DNA of 64,000 bases from an uncultured Kangiella sp. (GTDB lineage Bacteria > Pseudomonadota > Gammaproteobacteria > Enterobacterales > Kangiellaceae): positions 248,001-312,000 of the forward strand of contig CANNCW010000001.1 in the NCBI GenBank assembly GCA_947503345.1. Direction: 5' to 3'. Made by a program: the position numbers and the translations under genes. The notes beneath the pieces were generated by a model that was not told the origin of the DNA, did no database searches, and saw only the letters and a program-made list of their open reading frames with translations. Shown here piece after piece: positions 26,747 through 35,990 of this stretch; positions within the stretch are counted from its first letter, which is position 1; every line of letters begins with the position of its first letter.

Positions 26747-27850
26747 TTAATTGCCATCATGGCTAACAACGCAAGCCCTACCTTTTGCTTTGGCCTGATA
26801 AAGGGCTTTATCAGCAGCTTTAAAGAAGGTTTCTAAATTGTCTTCATTGCTAGGGATTTTTGTATAAGCTCCGATTGAGCAGTTAATAACAACCTCTTTG
26901 CCTTGGTAAATAGAGTAGATATTTTGTTCTTTCCATTGTTTTATGACTTTATTAGCAAGTATTTCAGTATCTTTTGCAGAGGTGCCGGCGGTTAATACCA
27001 CATATTCATCGCCTCCATACCTTGCTATTACATCGCTGTCACGTAAGAAAATACTTTTCAAGATTTTAGCTTTAAGTTGAAGTATTTGATCGCCTTTAAT
27101 ATGACCATAGTTATCATTGAACTCTTTGAAATGATCAATATCAAAAATTAATAGAGAAACATTTTGCTGGTTTCTTCTGCCAAGGTTTAATTGTAAATTT
27201 GCGTTATCTTCATAGCCTTTTCGGTTGAACAGGTTGGTCAGCTGATCCGTATTACTAAGCTCCAACAATCTTAAACTGTATTGATATTTTTCCTCTAAGA
27301 CCAACTGAAGCTTATAAACCCCAATCAACGCAATAATATAAGAAGAGATAACAAACCCTATATAAACAGCTCCCTTTTCACCATACACAGGATAATTTAC
27401 TACTAATAATACAAAAGATAGGATAACGATCACCGCATGAATTACAGCAAACTTGAAATTCATTCTGGCAATAAAAAAATAAAATACTAAGTAAAGCATT
27501 AAGCCTTCGAAATCAAAGGCAAAGTTTGAAGCCTCCCAAATTACCGCTATGACATAGATGTTTGAAATTGAAACTAAACTAGATATTATAAATAAGGTTG
27601 GTTGATATATTTTTGTATAGTCTTTTATAAAAGTTAAGCATATACCGATTGAAATAGGCAAGACTTGAAATAGCAGGCGGTTCCAAAGATATACAGGAAA
27701 AGCTTCTTCGGGGATTTGTAATTTATCGATAAAGATAAAGACTATGACAAAAGCCAATGCTACAAACAAGAAAGAACGAACCCATTGCCTGCTATAGTCA
27801 ATGCCATCTTCAATTTTTACATTTAAATTTGAGCTCGTTAAGTTATCCAA
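26747..27850 (-). CDS. Membrane-bound diguanylate cyclase (GGDEF domain)
   Basis: The protein makes cyclic di-GMP from two GTP. The N-terminal 190 residues hold about six membrane helices with no named sensor domain that I recognise. The C-terminal GGDEF domain has DQLTNLFNRKGYE, DIDHFKEFND and the active-site loop GGDEY (near residue 278), a tolerated Phe-to-Tyr variant. An RxxD inhibitory site (RDSD) sits five residues before it, so product inhibition is likely. All expected catalytic acids are present, so I expect an active enzyme. No partner EAL or effector gene is nearby. Confidence 0.92.
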   Translation of the reverse strand: MDNLTSSNLNVKIEDGIDYSRQWVRSFLFVALAFVIVFIFIDKLQIPEEAFPVYLWNRLLFQVLPISIGICLTFIKDYTKIYQPTLFIISSLVSISNIYVIAVIWEASNFAFDFEGLMLYLVFYFFIARMNFKFAVIHAVIVILSFVLLVVNYPVYGEKGAVYIGFVISSYIIALIGVYKLQLVLEEKYQYSLRLLELSNTDQLTNLFNRKGYEDNANLQLNLGRRNQQNVSLLIFDIDHFKEFNDNYGHIKGDQILQLKAKILKSIFLRDSDVIARYGGDEYVVLTAGTSAKDTEILANKVIKQWKEQNIYSIYQGKEVVINCSIGAYTKIPSNEDNLETFFKAADKALYQAKAKGRACVVSHDGN

Positions 27851-27964
27851 TAGATATCATTATTATTTCCATTATTTGAAAAGTATAACATGAATTTTTA
27901 TTTCAACATTTTCCCTATATAAGAATTTACAATTACTCTAATGGAAAGTTTTGGTAATAAGTTT

Positions 27965-29038
27965 CTAAGCCAAATGCTCTTTAGCTAAATAGTCCTTCGA
28001 TTGCATTTCTTGAAGGCGGCTGATGGTTCTTTCGAATTCGAAGGCTAGGCCTGTGCCAATGTAAAGCTCTTCAATGGCGACTTCGGCTGAGATAATCAGT
28101 TTTACATGGCGTTCATAGAATTCATCCACTAATGCGATAAAACGTCTTGCGGCGTCATTGATGACGTTATCCATTTGCGGAACTTGGCTGACAAAGACGG
28201 TGTTGTAACTTCTTGAAAGCTCAATATAGTCAGCGGCTGATCTTGGACCACCGCAAATTGCATCAAAACTAAACCAAACCAGATTTTCAGAAAGCCTAAC
28301 CGTTTCAATCAAGCGCCCTTCTACTTTTAACTTTCGATGCTCTTCGCCTTTTTCGCCAGATAACTGCAAGAAATATTCTTGCATATTGGTATCCGCTTGT
28401 TCATCCAAGGGATAATGATAAATCTCCGCCTGCTCTAAAGTACGCATTCGGTAATCAGTACCACCATCTACATTCATGATTTGACAGTGCTTTTCTATTA
28501 AAGCTATCGCAGGTAAAAAACGGGCTCGTTGCAAGCCATTCCAATACAGTCGTTCAGGCGGAATATTAGAAGTAGCCACCAATACCACGCCGCGCTCGAA
28601 CAACTCTTCAAACAAGCCTCCCAATATCATGGCGTCCGTAATGTCTTTAACAAAGAACTCATCAAAACAAATAATTTTCGCACGCTCAGATAATTGCTCG
28701 GCAATTTTAGTTAATGGATTTTTCTCACCTGAAAGCTTTTTTAATTCCGCATGTACTTCGTGCATAAAACGATGAAAGTGCAGACGAATTTTTTTATCCG
28801 ATTCAATACAATTAAAGAAAGTATCCATTAAGTAAGTCTTACCGCGACCTACTCCTCCCCACATATATAAACCTTTAACCGACTTAGAAGTGCCAAACAA
28901 TTTACTAAAAAAATCAGTGCCTTTTTGCGCATTCAGTTCATTAAACACACGATTTAAAGCTTCAACCGCTTCTTGCTGAGCTTGATCTTTGCTAAAACCA
29001 TTAGCCAAGTCTTGTTGATACTTCTCAATCGGCGTCAT
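27965..29038 (-). CDS. zapE: Cell division ATPase ZapE (AFG1-like)
   Basis: ZapE is an AFG1-type ATPase that acts at the Z-ring during late constriction. The 357-residue protein has the Walker [13 protein letters not shown] near residue 60, Walker [11 protein letters not shown] near 120 and downstream [20 protein letters not shown], all family hallmarks. Its ATG directly follows the stop of the upstream hydrolase gene (TAAATG). In E. coli zapE lies between rplM and yhcB; here accessory genes separate it from both. Confidence 0.94.
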   Translation of the reverse strand: MTPIEKYQQDLANGFSKDQAQQEAVEALNRVFNELNAQKGTDFFSKLFGTSKSVKGLYMWGGVGRGKTYLMDTFFNCIESDKKIRLHFHRFMHEVHAELKKLSGEKNPLTKIAEQLSERAKIICFDEFFVKDITDAMILGGLFEELFERGVVLVATSNIPPERLYWNGLQRARFLPAIALIEKHCQIMNVDGGTDYRMRTLEQAEIYHYPLDEQADTNMQEYFLQLSGEKGEEHRKLKVEGRLIETVRLSENLVWFSFDAICGGPRSAADYIELSRSYNTVFVSQVPQMDNVINDAARRFIALVDEFYERHVKLIISAEVAIEELYIGTGLAFEFERTISRLQEMQSKDYLAKEHLA

Positions 29039-29677
29039 TTATAAATTTCCCTGTAAAGCGGCTTCTAATTCTTCTCGCAAATCCACTAGTCTGCTATGGA
29101 AGAAATGCCCTGCGCCAGACATTTTTATTAATTCAGGTTGTGGTGATAATTCATCAACCCAGTCAAACACCGCTTTCGGATCCACTACCTCATCAGCATC
29201 ACCCATCACCACTAACCAATTACAATTTGGGATCACAAACTCATCAAAACTGAAACGATTCACTGGGGGCGCAATACTTATTAATTGAACAGGTGCTTGT
29301 TTGTGAGCTTGCAATGCAGCAATCCATGAACCGAAACTAAAACCTGCCAGCCATAACTTCCTATCTGGGTAAGCATCTTTAGCAAACTCAACCGCACTGA
29401 TTAAATCGTCTTGTTCACCACGGCCTTCATCATAATCACCTTCAGAATGACCAACGCCACGAAAGTTAAAACGTAAAGATGGCATCCCAAGCCCTGCCAA
29501 AGTCCGCGAAACCGTATAAATGACTTTATTAGTCATAGCTCCACCATGTTGCGGATGCGGATGGCAACAAACCGCAACGTATTCGCCATTATCCTCTTCT
29601 GGCAGATCCCAAACAGCCTCAAGTTCACCGGTTGCATGGTAAGCGTTGGCGCTAATTAAAATATGATTTTTATTCAT
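29039..29677 (-). CDS. Alpha/beta hydrolase of the COG2945 type
   Basis: This 212-residue cytoplasmic hydrolase has CHPHPQHGGAMTNKV near its start, RFNFRGVGHSEG, the nucleophile elbow GFSFGSW with Ser, an Asp in VVMGDADEVVDP and a His in GAGHFFHSRL, a complete catalytic triad. This matches COG2945 proteins, of uncertain substrate and often annotated as alpha/beta superfamily esterase. It is directly coupled to zapE, ending one base before its ATG. Substrate cannot be inferred. Confidence 0.85.
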   Translation of the reverse strand: MNKNHILISANAYHATGELEAVWDLPEEDNGEYVAVCCHPHPQHGGAMTNKVIYTVSRTLAGLGMPSLRFNFRGVGHSEGDYDEGRGEQDDLISAVEFAKDAYPDRKLWLAGFSFGSWIAALQAHKQAPVQLISIAPPVNRFSFDEFVIPNCNWLVVMGDADEVVDPKAVFDWVDELSPQPELIKMSGAGHFFHSRLVDLREELEAALQGNL

Positions 29678-29701
29678 TTTAGAATGTTTTATTTAACAAA
29701 A

Positions 29702-29737
29702 GCTCAAGTCGGAGTTATTTTCGCACAAACTTGAGTT
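29702..29737 (-). terminator. Weak terminator candidate after the aldehyde dehydrogenase gene
   Basis: On the minus strand CTCAAGT and ACTTGAG arms flank a loop of about 19 bases and are followed by CTTTTG, about 25-60 nt past the dehydrogenase stop. The long loop and short T-run make it doubtful. Confidence 0.4.
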
Positions 29738-29760
29738 ATATGAAATTCTTCCAACGAACC

Positions 29761-31197
29761 TTAAAGATTAGTCGACTTAATCACCATCATCTTATCCACT
29801 TGCATATCGTGAATGGTATGTGGAATTCCGCCAATGCCATAACCCGAGTCTTTTAATCCCGCAAAAGGCATACCGTCAATTCTAAAAGCAGTATGGTCAT
29901 TGACCATTATGGCAGCGGCATTGATGTGCTTACGAACATAAAAGGCATTATCAATATTTGAGGTCCAAACCGCGGCTTGGAAAGAAACCTCGAGCCCATT
30001 AGCCAACTCAACAGCTTGCTCCATTGCATCCACTTCATAGATGCAAATTACAGGGCCAAACACTTCTAGTTGGCTCACCTTTACATCTAATGGTGGATTC
30101 ACAAGAATCGTTGGTTGGTAGCAAGTATCTGAAATTTTATTACCGCCAGTAATTAGCTTAGCGCCCGCTTCAACTGCTTCAGTGACCCACTCATGGATTC
30201 GATCGCACTCTTGAGGTTTGATTAAGGGGCCCACTTGAGTTTTGTCGCTTAAAGGATCGCCAACCACTAATGACTCAGCCAAGTTTTTTAAGCCAGCAAT
30301 AAAATCTTGTGAATGGTCTTTATGCAAATAGAGCCTTTGTACCGAGACACAAACCTGGCCAGCATGATAAAAACCGCCTTTACCTAATAAATTAATAGCT
30401 TCTTCATAATTTGCATCGGGATAAACAATCGCAGGCGCCACACCACCATGCTCAAGCGCACAGCGAGTTCCTGAAGACAGTTTTGACTTCAACATCCAGC
30501 CTATTTTTGCGCTACCAATAAAACTAAAAAAGCTCACCCGCGGATCAGTCACCAGTTTCGTGGCCGTGGTATTATTATCGCTAATAAATACCTGACACCA
30601 AGCTTTTGGCAAGCCTGCCTCGTTCAAAATCTCACGCACAGCTATACAAGAAAGTGGTGTATCACTGGCAGGTTTAACGATCACAGGACAACCCGCAGCA
30701 ACCGCAGCCATCACTTGATGTATGATTAAATTAAAGGGATGGTTAAAAGCACTAACCGCCACTACAACGCCAATCGGTTCTTTTAAAGTAAATGCGGTAC
30801 GATTAGCAGAGTACATATCACCGCCCATGGGAATCACTTCGCCATGCTCATTACGAATCGCTTCAATCGCTAGTTTACAACCATCAATAGCGCGATTAAT
30901 TTCTACTTTCGAATCAAGGTAAGGCTTACCGCCCTCGCTTGCAGCTAACTTGGTTAATTCCTCAACTCGATCACTAATAATTTCAGCGGTTCGCTCAAGA
31001 ATTTGTACTCTCTGGTGAACCGTCATCCAACCATTTTTATCTAGGTACAAACTTTCCGCACTCGATAAAGCATCTTCTAAATGCTGCTCGCCAACCGTCG
31101 CAATCTCGCCAATCTTAGAGCGGTCATAAGGATTAAATACTTCCAAAGTTCCAGCTTTGGATATTTCAGAGTTTATTTTTATATCATGAGTTATCAT
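29761..31197 (-). CDS. NAD(P)-dependent aldehyde dehydrogenase
   Basis: The 478-residue enzyme oxidises an aldehyde to the acid. It has the catalytic Cys in GGFYHAGQVCVSVQR, the general-base Glu in ALEHGG, and cofactor-binding FSFIGSAKIG. The family includes lactaldehyde, glyceraldehyde-3-phosphate and phosphonoacetaldehyde dehydrogenases, and the motifs do not pick one. It lies 27 nt downstream of an acetolactate-synthase-like gene on the same strand, so the two probably form one pathway. Substrate unknown. Confidence 0.88.
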   Translation of the reverse strand: MITHDIKINSEISKAGTLEVFNPYDRSKIGEIATVGEQHLEDALSSAESLYLDKNGWMTVHQRVQILERTAEIISDRVEELTKLAASEGGKPYLDSKVEINRAIDGCKLAIEAIRNEHGEVIPMGGDMYSANRTAFTLKEPIGVVVAVSAFNHPFNLIIHQVMAAVAAGCPVIVKPASDTPLSCIAVREILNEAGLPKAWCQVFISDNNTTATKLVTDPRVSFFSFIGSAKIGWMLKSKLSSGTRCALEHGGVAPAIVYPDANYEEAINLLGKGGFYHAGQVCVSVQRLYLHKDHSQDFIAGLKNLAESLVVGDPLSDKTQVGPLIKPQECDRIHEWVTEAVEAGAKLITGGNKISDTCYQPTILVNPPLDVKVSQLEVFGPVICIYEVDAMEQAVELANGLEVSFQAAVWTSNIDNAFYVRKHINAAAIMVNDHTAFRIDGMPFAGLKDSGYGIGGIPHTIHDMQVDKMMVIKSTNL

Positions 31198-31224
31198 CTT
31201 TTATTCCTAATGCTTAATTGGCTT

Positions 31225-32874
31225 TTAAATCGGGCAAACAATTTTGCCAAGTTTTTCTGTGAGCTTTGGATTCTCTGCATAATCAATTGAGATCACCAAT
31301 AAACGTGGTCCTTCTTGATTGAGCGCTTCATTTAAAGTGCCTGAAAAATCCGCTGAATTTTTCACAAAATGTCCTTGCCAACCAAATGCTTGGGCTAATT
31401 GTAGCCAATCAGGATTGCCAAACGCTAATTGTGTATGACGACCAAACTCCGTTTCTTGTTTCCATTCGATAAGACCATAACCACTGTCTTCCCAAACGAT
31501 CACCAAAATATTGCTGTTCAAACGTTTGGCGGTTTCCATTTCTTGCACATTCATCATAAAGCCACCGTCACCACAAATGGCCACAATGTTGCGCTCAGGA
31601 TAAACCAAACTAGCGCCAATCGCACCCGGCAACGCAAAACCCATAGAGCAGAAACCGTTAGGGATCAAACAAGTATTGGGCTCATTACAATGGTAGTGGC
31701 GCGCGATCCACATTTTATGGGCGCCAACATCGGATAACAAAACGTCCTCTGGATTTAGCGCTTCACGCAAATCCCATAAACATTTTTGAGGCTTGATCAA
31801 ACCTTCCGTTTCATCATCTTTATGCTCAGCCAACTCCGCCAACATATCTCTACGCACCGCTTGTTGCTGGCTAAAGTCAAAATCCAACTTTTTATCTTTT
31901 AGTTCTGCATAAAGCATATCTAAGGCATTGGCTAAATCGCCAATTACTTCAATTTGTGGATTGTAATGCTCATCAATTTCCGCGGGTAAAAAGTCAATAT
32001 GTACAATATTTTTATCCGCGTTTTCATTCCATAAATGCGGATGATATTCCACCATGTCATAACCCAGCATGATAATAAGATCTGAAGCATCCAGAGCACA
32101 GGCAGTTAAATCTTTAGCGCCTAGGCCAATGGTAAATAGACATTGCTCGGAATCTAAATCTACTGCACCTTTGCCCATAAAGGTGCTAATAACGCCAATT
32201 CCTGTTAGCTCACACAATTGACGTAAACTAGCACTGGCTCTTTCACGGATACAACCATTACCTGCCACGATTATCGGGCGTTTGGCTTGTGAGATTTTTT
32301 CTGCCACTTGCTGGACAACGCTAAGTTCGGGAACTGAGCGTCTAAAGCGTACTGGCTTAATGGGCTTTTTGTCGGTTTTTAAATGGGCAATATTTTCAGG
32401 TAGTTCTATTAAAACTGCACCCGGCTTTTCGGTTCGAGCCAAGCGTACTGCTTTACGAGTAATTTCAGGAATATTGTCTTGATGGGCAATGCTAACCGCC
32501 CATTTAGTCACAGGCTTAAACATTTCCACTACATTCATGGCTTGGTGGGATTCTTTGTGCAAACGAGTGGTTGCACCCTGTCCGGTTAACACTAACATCG
32601 GAGCACGATCCATATTGGAGTCAGCAACACCGGTAATCAGATTAGTAGCGCCGGGGCCCAACGTACCCAAACATCCTGCGGGATTGCCAGTCAAGCGACC
32701 ATAAGCTTCTGCCATAAAAGCGGCACCTTGCTCATGGCGCGTCAAAATAAACTGGATCTTATCGGACTTTTCCAAGGACATCATAAAGTCGGCATTTTCC
32801 TCTCCAGGCACGCCAAAAATATATTCGATCCCCTCTTCTTCTAAACATTGAACTAACAAATCTGATGCTTGCAC
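31225..32874 (-). CDS. Thiamine-diphosphate enzyme, acetolactate synthase large-subunit type
   Basis: This is a ThDP-dependent enzyme of the acetolactate synthase/pyruvate oxidase group. The frame is open to 32964, but I choose GTG 32874 because GAGGGA lies seven bases upstream and the protein then begins with the usual QASDLLVQCLEEEG (549 residues). The catalytic Glu is in TRHEQGAAFMAEAYGR, and the ThDP/Mg motif is GDGGFMMN...ETAKRLNSN. No regulatory small subunit gene is adjacent. It is paired with aldehyde dehydrogenase, so a catabolic role is more likely than branched-chain biosynthesis; that is inference. Confidence 0.87.
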   Translation of the reverse strand: MQASDLLVQCLEEEGIEYIFGVPGEENADFMMSLEKSDKIQFILTRHEQGAAFMAEAYGRLTGNPAGCLGTLGPGATNLITGVADSNMDRAPMLVLTGQGATTRLHKESHQAMNVVEMFKPVTKWAVSIAHQDNIPEITRKAVRLARTEKPGAVLIELPENIAHLKTDKKPIKPVRFRRSVPELSVVQQVAEKISQAKRPIIVAGNGCIRERASASLRQLCELTGIGVISTFMGKGAVDLDSEQCLFTIGLGAKDLTACALDASDLIIMLGYDMVEYHPHLWNENADKNIVHIDFLPAEIDEHYNPQIEVIGDLANALDMLYAELKDKKLDFDFSQQQAVRRDMLAELAEHKDDETEGLIKPQKCLWDLREALNPEDVLLSDVGAHKMWIARHYHCNEPNTCLIPNGFCSMGFALPGAIGASLVYPERNIVAICGDGGFMMNVQEMETAKRLNSNILVIVWEDSGYGLIEWKQETEFGRHTQLAFGNPDWLQLAQAFGWQGHFVKNSADFSGTLNEALNQEGPRLLVISIDYAENPKLTEKLGKIVCPI

Positions 32875-32955
32875 GGCTATTCCCTCAATATAAAGTTGTA
32901 ACTTTAAGTGTGTTGCCATTCTAGACAATAACACATAATAAACACGATTGAATTT

Positions 32956-32974
32956 ACCTATCATCTAGATAGGT
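32956..32974. promoter_or_regulatory. Dyad ACCTATC-N5-GATAGGT upstream of the synthase gene
   Basis: A perfect seven-base inverted repeat with a five-base centre lies 82-100 bp before the GTG start and 126-144 bp before zapG on the other strand. Its form suits a dimeric regulator. No regulator gene is adjacent and I cannot name the protein. Confidence 0.45.
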
Positions 32975-33099
32975 CACTAGTTAGATGCAGAATGTGATAA
33001 ATGTTTACATAATTTTTTGCTAAAAATCTGTATCATTAAAGCAAAGGATATTAGACTAAAGTCGCTTAATATTAAAATTAACAGCGCTCAGAGGAAAAA

Positions 33100-33612
33100 A
33101 TGAATACTGCTTTAATTACACTTGGGATCTTTATCGCTTTAATTGCTGGATTTTTTGCTGGGCGCTGGCATGGTATGTCACACCGCTCTAAGCAACTTTC
33201 GGAAGAACTGGAAAAGAAGGACGAAGAACTAAATGAACTTAAATCTGGAGTAGATAAGCATTTCTCAGAAACGGCACGCCTTTTTACCAATCTTACAGAA
33301 GAATACAAACATTTGTACAAACATCTTGCAAAAGGTGCTACCGAACTGAGCAATGAAAGCTTCAAATTATCGCTTGCTGCGCCCAATGACGATCTGATTG
33401 AGCATGAAGAGATTGATGATGTGAATTCTGATAACCCTGCGAACCAAGATCAAACTGATGCCCCGCAACAACCTGTGGATTATGTTAAGCCCCAAGAAGA
33501 ATCAAGCGAGACCGATGAATCATCAACTAGCTCTGAAGAGATTGAAGCTCCAGATCAAGGTAAAGACAATTCAGATGATGAAGCTGAACCAAAATCCGAT
33601 AAGCCAGTCTGA
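33100..33612 (+). CDS. zapG: Z-ring-associated protein ZapG (YhcB, DUF1043)
   Basis: ZapG (YhcB) is an inner-membrane protein that links division and envelope synthesis. The N-terminal membrane helix (about residues 3-22, then GRWHG) is followed by a coiled coil and the conserved ETARLFTNLTEEYKHLYKHLA segment of DUF1043. The C-terminal 60-70 residues are an acidic, Asp/Glu/Ser-rich tail, making the protein 170 residues rather than about 132 in E. coli. AGAGGA precedes the ATG by five bases. It leads into a DegS-like gene, the conserved pairing. Confidence 0.92.
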   Translation: MNTALITLGIFIALIAGFFAGRWHGMSHRSKQLSEELEKKDEELNELKSGVDKHFSETARLFTNLTEEYKHLYKHLAKGATELSNESFKLSLAAPNDDLIEHEEIDDVNSDNPANQDQTDAPQQPVDYVKPQEESSETDESSTSSEEIEAPDQGKDNSDDEAEPKSDKPV

Positions 33613-33634
33613 TTAAAAAAATTTAATAACTATT

Positions 33635-34813
33635 ATGAAATTACTTTCAAGTCTTACTTTTATTGCAAAATACATTTTAATTGGCCTTGGAATAGCAGCC
33701 TTATTGGTACTGCTATTGCCAAACCGATTTGGACTAAAACTCCAAAAAGAGTCCATTGCACAGTCGCAACCTGTAGAATCCTCTATTGATACGGTATCAA
33801 TGTTAGCTAAGGCTAAGTCTTCAGTCGTCACGCTACAAGTACAATCGAAAGCCTACCCAATCAACTCAAGAATTTGCTTTGAAGGCGTTCAAAACTACAG
33901 TAATCAACAAAACGCTTGCCAGTTTTTTAATAATGGCTCAGGTGTGGTAATCGATGCAGATGGGCACTTGGTGACAAGCGCTCACGTAGTTACTTTCTCG
34001 TTACGCGACCAGGTATTTGACCAAGCAGAAACAATTTTAGTAGAGTTCTCCAACGGAGGTAAAATTACAGCTGAAATTGTTGGCATTGATCTAGAATCGG
34101 ATATAGCGCTATTGAAATTTGCTACTAGTAAAACACCCTATTTATCCCTAAATACAAGCGCAACAACACAAGTCGGTGAAACCACTTATGCCATTGGCAC
34201 CCCTTATATGGGCTTCCATCAGACCGTAACCAGTGGCATTATCAGCGCTAAATTTTTCGCCAAGGTCTCAAACTACCTGCAAATCGATGCCCAATTACGT
34301 AGTGGCAACTCAGGCGGCGCCTTAATCAACAACAAAGGCCAATTAATAGGCATCACCCAGTTAAGTACCCAAGATATTTCTGGAGAGAAACTACTACAAA
34401 ACTTTGCTATTCAAGCTTCAGACGTTGCAACCATAGTTGAACAGTTAAAAGTCAATGGTAGCGTTGAGCGCGGCTGGTTAGGCTTACAAGGTGAAATTAG
34501 CTTAAATTTAGAATCTATTGTTAATGAAAATAAATTAACCATTGAACAAGCCGATAAGCTCAAAAACGAAATCCAACGACTTCCCATTGGTCAAGGCATA
34601 GTTATCACCGCGATTACCAAAGGTGGCCCAGCCGATCTTGCAGGACTCAAAGAACTCGACATTGTCACCCAAGTCAACGGCAAAGACATTTACAGCACTA
34701 GCGATTTACTTGGCGCGATTTGGAATAAAAAGCCAAATGAAGAGGTTGAGGTGACCTTCTGGCGTAACGCAAATAAAGAATCCTCTAACGTGATATTAGG
34801 GAATAAAAGTTAA
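33635..34813 (+). CDS. DegS-like membrane-anchored serine protease with one PDZ domain
   Basis: The 392-residue protein has an N-terminal membrane anchor (about residues 10-30), a trypsin-like domain with catalytic His117 (TSAHVV), Asp156 (ESDIALL) and Ser226 (SGNSGGAL), and a C-terminal PDZ domain (about 300-390). One anchor plus one PDZ is the DegS layout; DegS senses misfolded porins and starts RseA cleavage. It is about 35 residues longer than E. coli DegS, with an extra segment between the anchor and the His carrying two Cys (ICFEG, NACQF). A strict orthology call needs a tree. Confidence 0.88.
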   Translation: MKLLSSLTFIAKYILIGLGIAALLVLLLPNRFGLKLQKESIAQSQPVESSIDTVSMLAKAKSSVVTLQVQSKAYPINSRICFEGVQNYSNQQNACQFFNNGSGVVIDADGHLVTSAHVVTFSLRDQVFDQAETILVEFSNGGKITAEIVGIDLESDIALLKFATSKTPYLSLNTSATTQVGETTYAIGTPYMGFHQTVTSGIISAKFFAKVSNYLQIDAQLRSGNSGGALINNKGQLIGITQLSTQDISGEKLLQNFAIQASDVATIVEQLKVNGSVERGWLGLQGEISLNLESIVNENKLTIEQADKLKNEIQRLPIGQGIVITAITKGGPADLAGLKELDIVTQVNGKDIYSTSDLLGAIWNKKPNEEVEVTFWRNANKESSNVILGNKS

Positions 34814-34880
34814 TAGCAACTTTAATTACACATTTCTTTATAAGAATAAGGTATAAAGCCACCTTACTACAGAGACATCA

Positions 34881-35393
34881 ATGAGATTTTCACTAATTCT
34901 TTTAAGTTTATTTTTAATCGTTTCATGCTCGCAATACGAGGAAGGCATTGTTTCTATGGATGCCCTCGAGCAAAGTGGTAAAAAACATTTATATAATGGA
35001 AAGCCATACACTGGGGTTAGTATAAGCAAAGACAGTGAAGGCTGGGTCTATATTAGAAATTTTAAAGATGGCTTTCTTCACGGCACTGGTATTAATATGC
35101 GTGATGGTTTTTTATCCCACAGTATGACCCTCATTAATAATGAACGAAATGGTATGAGCATTTCATTTGGAAGAGATGGCAACGTACAAAGCAAATCAAA
35201 CCATTTGAATGATCTACCTCATGGTATCCATGAATCTTTTTATCCTGATACTGGTAATTTACGTTCTCGCTCTTATCGACATGAAGCTAACTTTGACGGC
35301 TTATACCAATCATTCAAGCAAAACGGTGAGCTGGACTCTAGCACTTGCTATAAAAATGGAGTCAAAGTCCAGCTTGCAGATTGCCAAAAATAA
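34881..35393 (+). CDS. Lipoprotein with MORN-type repeats
   Basis: The 170-residue protein has a lipoprotein signal with lipobox VSC (Cys near residue 17) and a mature part of short beta-hairpin repeats resembling the MORN/YwqK type: LYNGKPYTG, FKDGFLHGTG, NNERNGMS, NDLPHGIHES, ANFDGLYQSF. Two Cys near the C-terminus may pair. YwqK-like proteins are sometimes annotated as antitoxins, which has no support here. It lies 67 nt after the DegS-like gene and before an M23 peptidase gene, in the same direction. Function unknown. Confidence 0.75.
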   Translation: MRFSLILLSLFLIVSCSQYEEGIVSMDALEQSGKKHLYNGKPYTGVSISKDSEGWVYIRNFKDGFLHGTGINMRDGFLSHSMTLINNERNGMSISFGRDGNVQSKSNHLNDLPHGIHESFYPDTGNLRSRSYRHEANFDGLYQSFKQNGELDSSTCYKNGVKVQLADCQK

Positions 35394-35432
35394 ATTTCTT
35401 CCTCGACATTAAATTCAAAAGCTAAAAACCGT

Positions 35433-35969
35433 ATGGTTCCAAAAAAGAAAAAAATCTCAAGATCAAAAAAACTCCTAATTGGCTTCATTATATTTATTCT
35501 TTTAGGATACTTTACTCCTGAACATACTGTGATACCTGTCAAAGGAGCATCAACAAGCGACTGGAATAACCAATCCTTTTGGTACGAGCCTTGGGGAACT
35601 TCTGGTGTTCATAAAGGTATTGATATATTTGGTAAAAAAGGACAAGAATTAGTTTCAAGTACTTCAGGGCTAGTACTTTACAAAGGTGAAATCAAAAAAG
35701 GAGGTAAAGTCATTCTGGTTTTAGGTCCCAAATGGAAACTACATTATTATGCTCACCTTGATAGCATTAACACCGATACCCTATCTTTTGTAGCAAGCGG
35801 TGAAGTGATTGGAACCGTCGGAGATTCAGGCAATGCCAAAGGAAAGCCACCTCATGTCCATTATTCCATTGTTTCTATCTTCCCCCATTTTTGGAAAGTC
35901 ACCGCAGAAACTCAGGGCTGGAAAAAGATGTTTTACTTAGACCCTGAGAAAAATCTTATACACAACTGA
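35433..35969 (+). CDS. Membrane-anchored M23 (LytM-type) metallopeptidase
   Basis: The 178-residue protein has a very basic start (PKKKKISRSKK), one membrane anchor (about residues 14-28) and an M23 domain. Zinc-ligand motifs are complete: HKGID (HxxxD) and HVHY (HxH), with a further catalytic-region His in YYAHLD. Such enzymes cleave peptidoglycan cross-bridges or stem peptides. With no coiled coil or LysM domain it is minimal. It lies 39 nt after the MORN lipoprotein gene and upstream of convergent murA. No clear ribosome-binding site was seen. Confidence 0.87.
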   Translation: MVPKKKKISRSKKLLIGFIIFILLGYFTPEHTVIPVKGASTSDWNNQSFWYEPWGTSGVHKGIDIFGKKGQELVSSTSGLVLYKGEIKKGGKVILVLGPKWKLHYYAHLDSINTDTLSFVASGEVIGTVGDSGNAKGKPPHVHYSIVSIFPHFWKVTAETQGWKKMFYLDPEKNLIHN

Positions 35970-35990
35970 TTTTTTTCAGAGACAACATTT

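Noticed and set aside
34881-35393. Toxin-antitoxin pair suggested by YwqK-like antitoxin annotation of MORN lipoproteins
   Set aside because: The protein is a lipoprotein with an export signal and the neighbour is an M23 peptidase; no toxin is visible.
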